From positions 1,302,001-1,366,000 of the forward strand of contig JAUFOR010000002.1 of NCBI GenBank assembly GCA_040285745.1: 64,000 bases of DNA. Reading direction: 5' to 3'. The position numbers and the translations under genes were made by a program. Origin of the DNA: Barthelona sp. PCE (lineage: Eukaryota > Metamonada: BaSk clade). The number at the start of each line of letters is the position of its first letter. Positions within the stretch are counted from its first letter, which is position 1. The notes beneath the pieces are model-generated. The model had not been told where the DNA came from. It made no database searches and saw only the letters and a program-made list of their open reading frames with translations. Below are positions 36,840 to 45,194 of this stretch, one piece after another.

Positions 36840-37844
36840 ATGAGACAAACCGAATTTATGGGCGTACACACGTGCATGCCAGGTCTCATTAAGAACTGGG
36901 AAGAATACAAAGTACACTTTGAACAATATCCTCTCGTATATGCAAACGATGGTCATTTACCTCCATTTATTGTGTCTTGCGGATCCAGAACCAGAGTTGC
37001 TGGCTTTTCTGAACTATTGGATAACTTTTGTCAAATTGATAAGGTACTTTTGGAAGCTGGTAAGCCAATTGGTCGTGTTGCTGTTGCTGTTGGTACTTAT
37101 AAGGGTACCCCCATTGCTGTTTTCGAGCACCAAATGGGTTGCCCCGCAACTGAAATCAACTTTAGAGAAATTTCTTCACCTTATGTTGTTAAGCATGTTA
37201 ATTACGTCAATGTTGATTGCACCAATATCACAACTGATGCTGTTTACTCCATCCGTGTTGGTACATGTGGTGGTATGAATCTGTGGGAGAATGAAAACCC
37301 TGAAGGCTATCGTCCCGTTGATCTGGCTCATATTGTTGTCTCTACTCACCATGTTGGTGTTAATGGAACTCTTATCCAGTCCGCCACTGGCCACCTTGAT
37401 CTTATGTCACCTACTACATTGGAGGTTCTTAAGACCCGTCTTAGAGAATTAGGTTATGATATGTCGAAGCCTATGCCTGTTTTATATGACGATAACGTCA
37501 TTGTTGATTCCTTTAGAGCCGTTGCTAATGAAGAATATACTCATTTCCTCGGATACTTTTCCAAGGACTCACTTTATGCCGAACTCGAAGAAGAAGCATT
37601 TGTTGATCTCCGTCGTGATTATGACTGCGCATGTTCTGAGATGGAGGCCGCCATGATCGCCTACCAGTCATTGTGTAGAAGGAATACTGAACTCCCTGTT
37701 GTTTTCTCAGCAGTATGTGCAGTTATTGGTACTGTTCCCGGTTCCAGTTTCTCTGATGATCCTGCTACTCTCAGCCTTGCTTCTAATCGTGCATGTGTCA
37801 CTGGTCTTGATGCTCTTAACCATCTCCAAATTAACAAATTCTAA
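36840..37844 (+). CDS. Uridine phosphorylase-like enzyme (PNP/UDP superfamily)
   Basis: This 334-residue protein shows the PNP/uridine phosphorylase fold signatures: SCGSRTRV (phosphate-binding region), 'AVAVGTYKGTPIAVFEHQMG', 'YSIRVGTCGGMN' (compare RIGTCGG in uridine phosphorylases) and 'CSEMEAAMIAY' (the ribose-binding Met-Glu segment). It should cleave a pyrimidine nucleoside with phosphate to free base and ribose 1-phosphate, as in nucleotide salvage. Codon use is biased like the TPI gene, suggesting strong expression. Exact substrate (uridine, thymidine or other) is not determined by these motifs. No signal peptide. Confidence 0.85.
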   Translation: MRQTEFMGVHTCMPGLIKNWEEYKVHFEQYPLVYANDGHLPPFIVSCGSRTRVAGFSELLDNFCQIDKVLLEAGKPIGRVAVAVGTYKGTPIAVFEHQMGCPATEINFREISSPYVVKHVNYVNVDCTNITTDAVYSIRVGTCGGMNLWENENPEGYRPVDLAHIVVSTHHVGVNGTLIQSATGHLDLMSPTTLEVLKTRLRELGYDMSKPMPVLYDDNVIVDSFRAVANEEYTHFLGYFSKDSLYAELEEEAFVDLRRDYDCACSEMEAAMIAYQSLCRRNTELPVVFSAVCAVIGTVPGSSFSDDPATLSLASNRACVTGLDALNHLQINKF

Positions 37845-38584
37845 GAAAATTTTTTTTTTAGAACGTAATTTTTTCGATTTGTAATAAATTCTTGTAGTTA
37901 CTTCCTTGATGACTTGAACGTCGATTTCAGTGTTGGACAAATGCTTTAAAAAAAAAGATAGTACAATTGCATGGTTGATAAAGTGGCTGATAATGCAGTG
38001 AACATAATTTAATGGGGTAAATTCGGCAATTTGAGTAATTTGAACATACCTAATACTATTCAAAATGTGGATCTAAAGTAAAATGAGAATTTTTATGAAA
38101 AATATCACGGTGTACATCGAATATCCAATACTTTTTGGGTGATTTGGGTCTTTACATAAAATATATGAGAGATTCATGATTTAGATTTCCATAAATACGA
38201 TTCAAAGGAAACTTTCCGTAATGTCGACAATTCTCTTCTTTTTGTGGATTTCAGATTGTTTAAATTTGATGTTCAGTATTTTTAAAGGATATTGTGATAT
38301 TTTTATCAATAAATAACATTACTAATATTAGGGTCAAAAAAGCGAAACTCATTTTTTCAGTATGAAAGTATTACTTTTAGTATTGAATTTTTGATGTTTG
38401 ATGAACAAATTTGATTGCACTAATATATATTTTCTTGCCGTATAGCTCCATTCCACTATTTTAGGATGTAAATTGTATTTTAACACATGAAAATAAATTG
38501 TGCAAACAAAAGAATAATTAATGAAATGTGTGTTTAAAGTGGTAAAAATTACGCTTTTTTATAGTTTCGAATTTTTTTTTGAGC
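37845..38584. other. AT-rich intergenic DNA downstream of uridine-phosphorylase-like gene
   Basis: About 740 bp with very high A+T, frequent poly(A)/poly(T) runs and several AATAAA-like sites, the first near 37881. No credible ORF, tRNA or other gene seen. Confidence 0.6.
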
Positions 38585-39290
38585 CAAAATAAGGAAATCC
38601 AGCTGGTTCACAGATTTTACAGGGTTCGTTATAGACGAAAACACCAGTTACCGGTACCGCTAGGAGCATGGTGCAGAAAACAGACTTGTAATGCTATTGG
38701 AGAGGATGCTCATGGGAAGTACACCCGTACAGACCCTAAGCCTGCACAATCCTCCGCAAGGCTGAAGGATTAGCTGGTTATTTACAAGGGATTCTCACAA
38801 AACAATTTAAAATTTCCATTTTAAACTATTTTTGAACAGCCACTACAAAATCGGCGCACACACCCGCGCTGCTGCACCGTGAAAATCATCAAAAGTGGGT
38901 ACTCCGACCCTCCACGAAAAATCGTATGCAAAAGCAAATGCAATGCCACACACGATTTAAACCGGGGATTCCGGGACACCCGTACCGCACAGACGCTTGG
39001 CCGGACTTGTAAGGGGAAATAAAGAAGAATAAAAAACCCACCAAAGGTCGATAAATGCAATTCAGCAGACCAGATGAAGATTGGCGTTTTCGGGGTTAAC
39101 TGGGCGCACACGCGCCAGCCACGGGATATCAAGATTTTAAAAGTGCAATTTTCTGAAGCAGGATTTTTTTGGAACGTTAAAGCGGTCTACCACCATTTCA
39201 ATATGCGTACCATCCTCCAAACGTGCAACCATCCCCGATGGAACCACCACGAATGGAGCAAGTTTGCATCCTCCTTGAATTTTTTTTTAT
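38585..39290. other. Higher-GC island without recognised gene; possible noncoding RNA
   Basis: Composition shifts abruptly to higher GC over about 700 bp. Short hairpins are visible: GTAC-ACCC-GTAC near 38720, AATCCT/AGGATT arms near 38748-38771, and an imperfect TGGGCGC/GCGCCA pair near 39101-39117. Plus- and minus-strand ORFs of 60-100 codons exist but look like chance. I could not match it to tRNA, snRNA, SRP or RNase P/MRP RNA. Confidence 0.35.
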
Positions 39291-39299
39291 TCCCTATTT

Positions 39300-39321
39300 A
39301 CAAAAGTATGTTCCAACTATT
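39300..39321 (+). repeat. 22-bp repeat, copy 1 (upstream of cathepsin B-like gene)
   Basis: These 22 bases are identical to 40417-40438 on the same strand. This copy lies 27 bp upstream of the protease ATG, so it may be promoter sequence. Confidence 0.8.
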
Positions 39322-39348
39322 ATGCACATGAGTATAACTTACACCTAG

Positions 39349-40173
39349 ATGAAGCTCATCTTTGTTCTTGCTCTTTTATTCGTCGCTGCCAGCGCATCAT
39401 GGGTCAACGACCTCTCCGCATCTGAAAAGCGTAACTTGCTCGGTGCTCAAATTGCTTATGTTGATTTGCCTAAGCGCTCCGGTGCTTCCAACTCTCCTAT
39501 GCCTACTGAGTTCGATTCCCGTACCAAGTGGCCTGGTCTCGTCACCCCCGTCCGTAACCAAGCTCGTTGTGGTTCATGCTGGGCTTTCTCCGCCACCGGT
39601 GCCCTTTCTGATCGTTTCGCCATCCACTCTAACGGTGCCCAGAAGCCCATTCTTTCTCCCCAAGATCCCGTCTCCTGCGATACTTCCGACTACGGTTGTA
39701 ACGGTGGTTACCTTGATAACGTCTGGAACTACTTTGTCCAGTCTGGTGTCGTCTTAGATTCTTGCTACCCCTACGTTTCCGGTAACGGTTATGTTCCCTC
39801 TTGTGCCTCCAACTGCCCCTCCGGCCAGACCTGGAAGAAGTACTACGCCAAGGATCCCGTCGATGTCTCTGCCAACGAGCAGGCCATTATGGAGGAGATC
39901 TACAACAACGGTCCCGTTCAAGCCGCTTTCTCCGTCTATCAGGATTTCTTCGATTACGTCCCCGGTACCGTCTACCAACACAAGTACGGTGGTCTCGATG
40001 GTGGTCACGCCGTTGTCATCGTTGGTTGGAAGGTTGTTGAGGGCAAGAAGGCCTGGATCGTCCGTAACTCCTGGGACACCACCTGGGGTATCTCCGGTTA
40101 CTGGTATCACCTTAAGGGTGTTAACGAGTGTGGTATCGAATCCATGGTCGTTGCCGGTCTTCCCAAGTTGTAA
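39349..40173 (+). CDS. Cathepsin B-like cysteine protease, short prosegment
   Basis: The 274-residue papain-family (C1A) protease begins with a signal peptide (MKLIFVLALLFVAASAS). Catalytic features are intact: Gln71 of the oxyanion hole and Cys77 in NQARCGSCWAF, His in GGHAVVIVGW, and Asn in VRNSWD. CNGGYLDNVW places it in the cathepsin B subgroup. The prosegment is only about 33 residues, and no two-His occluding loop is evident, as in Giardia-type cathepsin B enzymes; it should therefore act as an endopeptidase. Codon bias toward C-ending codons is extreme, indicating heavy expression. Likely lysosomal or secreted digestive protease. It is annotated here as a digestive enzyme, not a toxin. 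Confidence 0.93.
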   Translation: MKLIFVLALLFVAASASWVNDLSASEKRNLLGAQIAYVDLPKRSGASNSPMPTEFDSRTKWPGLVTPVRNQARCGSCWAFSATGALSDRFAIHSNGAQKPILSPQDPVSCDTSDYGCNGGYLDNVWNYFVQSGVVLDSCYPYVSGNGYVPSCASNCPSGQTWKKYYAKDPVDVSANEQAIMEEIYNNGPVQAAFSVYQDFFDYVPGTVYQHKYGGLDGGHAVVIVGWKVVEGKKAWIVRNSWDTTWGISGYWYHLKGVNECGIESMVVAGLPKL

Positions 40174-40947
40174 TCACTTTCTCCTTAGATTTAACTGATT
40201 CGTCAGTTTAGAAACCCAATAAATTCTTTTTACACTTTTCACTCTCAATGATGCAACTACTGCAGTCAGCTCAACAGAAGCGAAGCGAGCGAATTGAACT
40301 GTGGGCAGAGCAAAGAAATTTTGCATCTGGTTCGCCGGTTCTGAGCATGTAAGCCCCTTTTGCTTGTCCTCTGTTGGTGCATCAGCACTAGGCGGTCCCC
40401 ACGCGACCACGATTTCACAAAAGTATGTTCCAACTATTTATTATGCAGTATCGCGGCAGTTCCAACAATTCCTTTACCGATCTCTTTCACAAGATGCCAG
40501 ATCACTACATCGGTGGTTCTAAAGGAAAGGGTAGTGAAGAAGCTATATACAGAGCATACCTATTCCTTTTATTCACTTTTTGCAGGTGCATTAGTACTAA
40601 AGGAGGAAAGAAGCTCATATACAACGATTCTACCAATGAATTATGTATGGATCTGGAAGGTAAGTAAACTATTCACATAAATAGAAGAGATGCTGGAAGA
40701 ATTAATGAAGCTCATCTACCCAATCATTTTTTCAAATATAACACCGGTAAGGCCAATTTCCAACTTGTACGACGTGATACGGTTTGGGAAGACATCATAG
40801 AGCACAAAGACAACTGACATTTTCTGCATTAGAAAGCAGTAAAAATAAAGCATAAAAAAAGATATTCTGTTTATGATGAAGGTACTGGAACTGCATTTAC
40901 ATCCCAGAATGGAATAAATCGGTTCCGCTAACCAGAAACACTGTAAT
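40174..40947. other. Repeat-containing convergent spacer, possible relic duplication
   Basis: A 774-bp gap between convergent genes. It holds a second copy of the 22-bp motif from the protease promoter, and at 40705-40717 a 13-bp match to the protease start (ATGAAGCTCATCT). It also has two related GGTGCATYAGYACTA boxes near 40372 and 40586. Overlapping ORFs of 60-106 codons are not convincing. It may be a scrambled relic of a duplicated protease gene flank. Confidence 0.4.
40417..40438 (+). repeat. 22-bp repeat, copy 2
   Basis: Identical to 39300-39321, about 1.1 kb downstream on the same strand, beyond the protease gene. Confidence 0.8.
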
Positions 40948-41823
40948 CTAAGCACTAGATTTTTTTAGCAAAAAAAACACATTTTTCCAAAAAGCTTTTA
41001 TGCTCAAAAACGTGGGTAACACCAACGGTGTGGAACCGAACATCCTTTGATGTCTTTTATCCATCAACCTAAAGCTATCTTTTGCAGTAAGATACAAATT
41101 GAAAACAACAAAGCAACAGAGAAGGACAACGGGTAAATGAAACCCTGATATGGTGACAAAGCTGAAATAGACCAATATTTCACCGTGGTAATGAGGATAA
41201 ACAACCAAAGCTCTCCAAAAATTCTTTAGCTCATTTCTATAAGAGTATCTATTCTTTTCAGACACATTAATCCTTAAATTACGAAGGAGCATGTGGTAAT
41301 ATGACTGCAGGAACGAACCAATCATGCACATTGAAAAAGCACAAGCAAAAACCATGATTGAAACAGCATTGTTGTTGATAACACTCGATAAAACAGCAAA
41401 ATATACACCTAAATAAAAGCAATGACCAAAAATGAAGTTGATAAAGCTCATTGGTCGTGGTGTATAGACATGAATGAACAATGTTTCTAAGAAACGCTTA
41501 AAAAGATGAAAAAAAGCAAATATTGGTAAGAATGAAACTTTGTTAAGTGATACTATGAGCGAGAATTGCATTATTGATCCAAAAAGATAGAAACTACGCC
41601 ATCCAAAAGCATTTGTACAGAATGAGTAGCTTATTTTTGCTTTTTGTCGCTTACCATATCTCCCAATCTCTGCAAGGAGTGATTTTTTGGATAACATAGC
41701 TAAAGAATATACAATAAAAGCACCTATCCACAAAAAACTTGCAAAATATTCAAAATAACGAGGTTTCTCTTGAATGAGATAAAATATGAGCCCAACTATA
41801 TTATTTTTCAATGCAGAAAACAT
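40948..41823 (-). CDS. SRD5A3: Polyprenol reductase (SRD5A3/DFG10-like)
   Basis: The 291-residue protein is polytopic with about six hydrophobic segments. It carries the family signatures 'FKRFLETLFIHVYTPRPM' (compare the 'RRLxECLxV' helix of SRD5A3), 'FGHCFYLGVYFAVLS' and 'YPHYHGEILVYFS' (compare 'CPHYxAEILIY'). SRD5A3 enzymes act in the ER in forming dolichol from polyprenol, which is needed for the N-glycan lipid carrier. The C-terminus is divergent from the usual 'HxWY...IPF' ending, so some doubt remains between SRD5A3 and other 3-oxo-5-alpha-steroid dehydrogenase relatives. Confidence 0.75.
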   Translation of the reverse strand: MFSALKNNIVGLIFYLIQEKPRYFEYFASFLWIGAFIVYSLAMLSKKSLLAEIGRYGKRQKAKISYSFCTNAFGWRSFYLFGSIMQFSLIVSLNKVSFLPIFAFFHLFKRFLETLFIHVYTPRPMSFINFIFGHCFYLGVYFAVLSSVINNNAVSIMVFACAFSMCMIGSFLQSYYHMLLRNLRINVSEKNRYSYRNELKNFWRALVVYPHYHGEILVYFSFVTISGFHLPVVLLCCFVVFNLYLTAKDSFRLMDKRHQRMFGSTPLVLPTFLSIKAFWKNVFFLLKKSSA

Positions 41824-42485
41824 GGGAAAAGGTGTTAAACATTTATATATGAAAATACATAGTTAAATTCACTTTACAGTAAAAAACACTTTATTTTATG
41901 GTACACCGAACCGCTTTGTACACCGTTAAGTAACTTAAATCAAGAAAACTAAAATTTTCTGAACCTATACTAAATACTCAAATAAGAAAGCCCACATGCT
42001 AAAAAACAGCAAGTGCCCCACAAAAAGGCTATAAAAGTAAAAATCAAACCTCTCATATATGTATTATGGAAACATGTAACTTACTTGCAAGTATCATCCC
42101 CAAAAACAACATCACGGGATATACTAGCAAATATGAAACGGGGATTGGCTGCTGAACGAATCAGTAACTGTGAAAACAAGTTGAAAAGCAAATACACACC
42201 ATTCCTCGCATTTTCAGAATTGGAATGTGCTAGGAGATGCAGTCAACCTCTGGCACATACCCGTACCAATGTAAGATAGTATAGTAAACCTTCTTCCACC
42301 TTCTTTTTCCTTTGTTCACTGTTTCTTTGTCTGTGTGTTTATATTTTGCTTTTGGTAGCCGTAGAGTGTACCCGCGAGCTCGACAGGACATGATACATGG
42401 TTGAAGTTGGGTTTTTAGCACATTCTTTTTTTTGCTACATCAAAGCATACATTTTTAGACATTGAACAACTCACATTTAGTCCAA
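41824..42485. promoter_or_regulatory. Long divergent promoter region, polyprenol reductase / uL2
   Basis: This 662-bp spacer has no convincing gene. GTACACCG occurs twice close together (near 41901 and 41917), flanking CCGCTTT. The segment next to uL2 (42280-42480) is T/C rich, consistent with a strong promoter or leader. Confidence 0.4.
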
Positions 42486-43244
42486 ATGGGTAAAGTCATT
42501 CTCTCACAACGTAAGGGTGCCTCCACCAACTACATTGCTCACACTCACAAGCGTAAGGGTGCTGCCAAACATCGTGTCGCTGATTACGCTGAAAAGAACG
42601 GATTCGTCCGCGGTGTTGTCCGTGAGATCTACCACGATTCTTGCCGTGGTGCTCCTCTTGCCCGTGTTCAGTTCAACAACACCCACAAGTTCGGTAAGGT
42701 TAACGAAATCTTCATCTGTGCTGAGGGTATGTACACTGGCCAGTACATTTACTGTGGAAAGAACGCTCAGTTGGCTATTGGTAACGTTTTGCCTATTGGT
42801 TCTATGCCTGAGGGTACTGTCTGCTGCAACGTCGAGTCCAAGCTTGGTGATCGTGGTACCTTCGCCAGAGCTTCTGGTGAGTCTTGTCTGATTGTCTCCC
42901 ACAACATTGATACTGCTAAGACCCGTATTAAGCTTCCTTCTTCCAAGAAGACTACCGTTCCTTCTGGCTGCAGAGCTATGGTCGGTATGGTTGCCGGTGC
43001 TGGTCGTACTGATAAGCCTATGCTTAAGGCTGGTCGTGTTCACTTCAAGAACCTTTGCAAGAGATGGCCCGTTGTTAGAGGTGTCACCAGAAACCCTGTT
43101 GAGCACCCTCACGGTGGTGGTAACCACGAGCACGTTGGTTTCTCCACTTGTATCTCTGGTCACAAGGCTCCTGGCCGTAAGGTCGGTTTGATCCGTGCCC
43201 GTCGTACTGGTCTTCGTCGTGGTGGTAAGGTTAGCTTCGACTAA
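42486..43244 (+). CDS. RPL8: Cytosolic large-subunit ribosomal protein uL2 (RPL8)
   Basis: The 252-residue protein starts [11 protein letters not shown] and matches eukaryotic uL2 end to end. Landmarks are '[12 protein letters not shown]', '[14 protein letters not shown]', '[19 protein letters not shown]' and the '[14 protein letters not shown]' loop, whose His lies near the peptidyl-transferase centre. uL2 helps join subunits and supports peptide-bond formation. The nearly invariant GVAMNP before that loop reads GVTRNP here. Codon use is strongly biased, which also creates a spurious 264-codon antisense ORF. The gene is intronless. Confidence 0.97.
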   Translation: MGKVILSQRKGASTNYIAHTHKRKGAAKHRVADYAEKNGFVRGVVREIYHDSCRGAPLARVQFNNTHKFGKVNEIFICAEGMYTGQYIYCGKNAQLAIGNVLPIGSMPEGTVCCNVESKLGDRGTFARASGESCLIVSHNIDTAKTRIKLPSSKKTTVPSGCRAMVGMVAGAGRTDKPMLKAGRVHFKNLCKRWPVVRGVTRNPVEHPHGGGNHEHVGFSTCISGHKAPGRKVGLIRARRTGLRRGGKVSFD

Positions 43245-43422
43245 ACTCTTAAACAATAGATGACACCTTGGATTGATAACAAGTAAATGAACCTTCAAAA
43301 ATTTTACACTTTATTTTCATGATTTTCTTCCAGAGTCATCCATGTTAACGGGTAGTAAGGGAGAGTAAACAGATTCTTTACAGAGATCTAAGTTCGGATA
43401 TGGTGCCGCATACGCATTTGTT

Positions 43423-44004
43423 CTATTCCATTCTCTGTTCAAAATCAACAACAGGATCGTCCTGATCAGGGCCAGAATCTGATAATTGTTTTTTAGTGAT
43501 ATAAAGTAACTGTGTATGATGTCTACTCTTCAATAATGATTCTAAATGAAATAAAAATCGTTCTAATGAAGGAAATATATATGGTTCGTTGCTTAAACTG
43601 TCAAATTGAACAATTGTATATGGTTCATCATTTTCATTCTGTATTACATCACTCTTAAACAATTTGGCAGTTATCCAATGCCTTTTAGAAGATGAAAGAC
43701 CAATATTAATTAGAAAGCCGTACAAATTCTCATTGAAATTTAAAATCTCCTCCAAATTCCACTCTGGAAGAAACCATTTAACCTCAAACTCCTTAAGATA
43801 CCGTTCTATTGCGATTGTGAGAACATTAACATCAAAATTGCCCAAAAATGAATGATGTGGGTTAAAATGAAAAAATTTGAACGGTGTAATCTCGTAGGAA
43901 ATATCTCTGAGATCATTATATTCGAATACAGATTCTTGAAATAGGTTATTCAGCGCATGAAGTCCACATCTGCGCATCGATTGACGTTCGAAGTATAAAG
44001 TCAT
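43423..44004 (-). CDS. Josephin-domain cysteine peptidase (JOSD-type deubiquitinase)
   Basis: The 193-residue protein is a lone Josephin domain. The catalytic Cys is in RRCGLHALNNLFQ (residue about 13) and the catalytic His in KRHWITAKL (about 115). 'ERQSMRRCGLHALNNL' matches JOSD1/JOSD2 closely. Josephins remove ubiquitin and are known as endocytic or membrane-trafficking regulators. The C-terminus is short and acidic with no ubiquitin-interacting motifs, so it is not a full ataxin-3. It is divergently paired with the PPAT gene. Confidence 0.88.
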   Translation of the reverse strand: MTLYFERQSMRRCGLHALNNLFQESVFEYNDLRDISYEITPFKFFHFNPHHSFLGNFDVNVLTIAIERYLKEFEVKWFLPEWNLEEILNFNENLYGFLINIGLSSSKRHWITAKLFKSDVIQNENDEPYTIVQFDSLSNEPYIFPSLERFLFHLESLLKSRHHTQLLYITKKQLSDSGPDQDDPVVDFEQRME

Positions 44005-44105
44005 GTTATCTATGCCATTGACTCTGCGTTATGCTACCGGAAAAGGGGAGAATAAACACAAAACGTTTGTTAGTTTTCATTTACCTCTTTCCTTTAAATT
44101 TCATT
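44005..44105. promoter_or_regulatory. 101-bp divergent promoter, Josephin / PPAT
   Basis: The spacer includes an AAACGTTT palindrome near 44060 and an A-rich run. It lies between two confidently called starts. Confidence 0.4.
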
Positions 44106-44939
44106 ATGAGTAGCGCTGCTTTCCTATTCGCAAAGCCACACAAGATCGATTTCTTTTGCACATTTGGGCACAGAAAGCTTGCGGCTGTGGAAACACTTTA
44201 TGTATGTTTGGATTTGCTCCAGAATAATAAGGATCAGTTCCCCATGCTTCTGCACCGCATATACACTGCTGCACTCAGTCGTTTACCTAATACAAATGTT
44301 GTTGTTGTTACTGCCCCGGATTGTCTGCGTTATTGCAGTATTCATCTTGTTGCCGTGCATTCTCTTCCACAAAAGCACTGGAACACCCCTGATTCACATT
44401 GGGAACCTGCAGGCGTAGGATTCATTCAGACCCCTCTTCCCAGTCTCAGCCAACCACTTCCCAGATGTAACACCGTTATTCTAGGCGGTACATTTGACCG
44501 TCTTCATAACGGACATCGACTTTTATTGCAAACAGCAGCATATTTATGTTCTCGTACGCTAATTGTAGGTATTACAAGTCCTATCCTAACCCAAAACAAG
44601 AAATTCGCCCATCTTATTCAATCCCTCCCCGTCAGACAACGCCACGTAGCTTCATTTCTTGAAATGATATTGCCTGATGGTGTAACATATAACATCGTCA
44701 CGATAGAAGATCCAGTTGGACCAGCTGGCACCCTAGAGAACGCGGAGCTTCTCGTATGTAGTATGGAAACAAAGACATCGGCTTTGAATGTTAATACAAT
44801 TAGACGTCGAAATGGTTTGTCACCAATGCAAATTTATTCCATCCCTATTCTCACACTGGACGAGCGCTGCGATACTTCTAGATCTATGAACAGGATTTCT
44901 AGTACTTATCTACGAAAAGAAGAAATGCTCAAATCATAA
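44106..44939 (+). CDS. Phosphopantetheine adenylyltransferase, eukaryotic type
   Basis: From the ATG at 44106 the enzyme is 277 residues; an in-frame ATG at 44031 adds an improbable hydrophobic leader. The C-terminal nucleotidyltransferase domain has GGTFDRLHNGH (the T/HxGH motif), 'KFAHLIQSLPVRQRHV' and 'NRISSTYLR'. It transfers AMP from ATP to 4'-phosphopantetheine, giving dephospho-CoA. The N-terminal 115 residues correspond to the poorly conserved N-region of the eukaryotic enzyme. There is no fused dephospho-CoA kinase, unlike animal COASY. A separate kinase gene is expected elsewhere. Confidence 0.9.
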   Translation: MSSAAFLFAKPHKIDFFCTFGHRKLAAVETLYVCLDLLQNNKDQFPMLLHRIYTAALSRLPNTNVVVVTAPDCLRYCSIHLVAVHSLPQKHWNTPDSHWEPAGVGFIQTPLPSLSQPLPRCNTVILGGTFDRLHNGHRLLLQTAAYLCSRTLIVGITSPILTQNKKFAHLIQSLPVRQRHVASFLEMILPDGVTYNIVTIEDPVGPAGTLENAELLVCSMETKTSALNVNTIRRRNGLSPMQIYSIPILTLDERCDTSRSMNRISSTYLRKEEMLKS

Positions 44940-45194
44940 ATGAGTTTCCAAATATTGTATGGTTTCTATCAGGAAGGTGTGTTGAAGAGCTCTTGGGTTG
45001 GAATTTGATCTCTCAAAGGACCAAAGATCTCAAAGTAATTTATTGCACTCATTATTGTTAAAGTATTGTTTTAACCACTTGGAGCGTGTAAAAAGTTGTA
45101 AGCAGTCGTATTCCAACAATGGAAAGCTGGAAGATCTGTAAGATTTGCATTGCATATTTTCGCTCTTTTCAACTTTATTGAGATCTTAAGCACA

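Noticed and set aside
38579-38773. 64-codon basic ORF in the GC island
   Set aside because: Lacks an ATG start at the reported end and resembles no known protein; a structured RNA or chance are likelier.
38585-38790. Possible RNase P/MRP RNA (GGGAAGTAC and CAGAAAACAG similarities)
   Set aside because: The two conserved-region lookalikes occur in the wrong order and the rest of the core is missing.
39754-40198. Antisense and +2-frame ORFs over cathepsin B
   Set aside because: Low-complexity translations in alternative frames of a codon-biased gene.
40301-40680. Overlapping ORFs in the spacer after cathepsin B
   Set aside because: Three frames are open at once, repeats are present and no domain is recognisable; more likely relic DNA.
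42504-43298. 264-codon minus-strand ORF opposite uL2
   Set aside because: Same cause: biased codons of a highly expressed ribosomal gene leave the antisense frame open.
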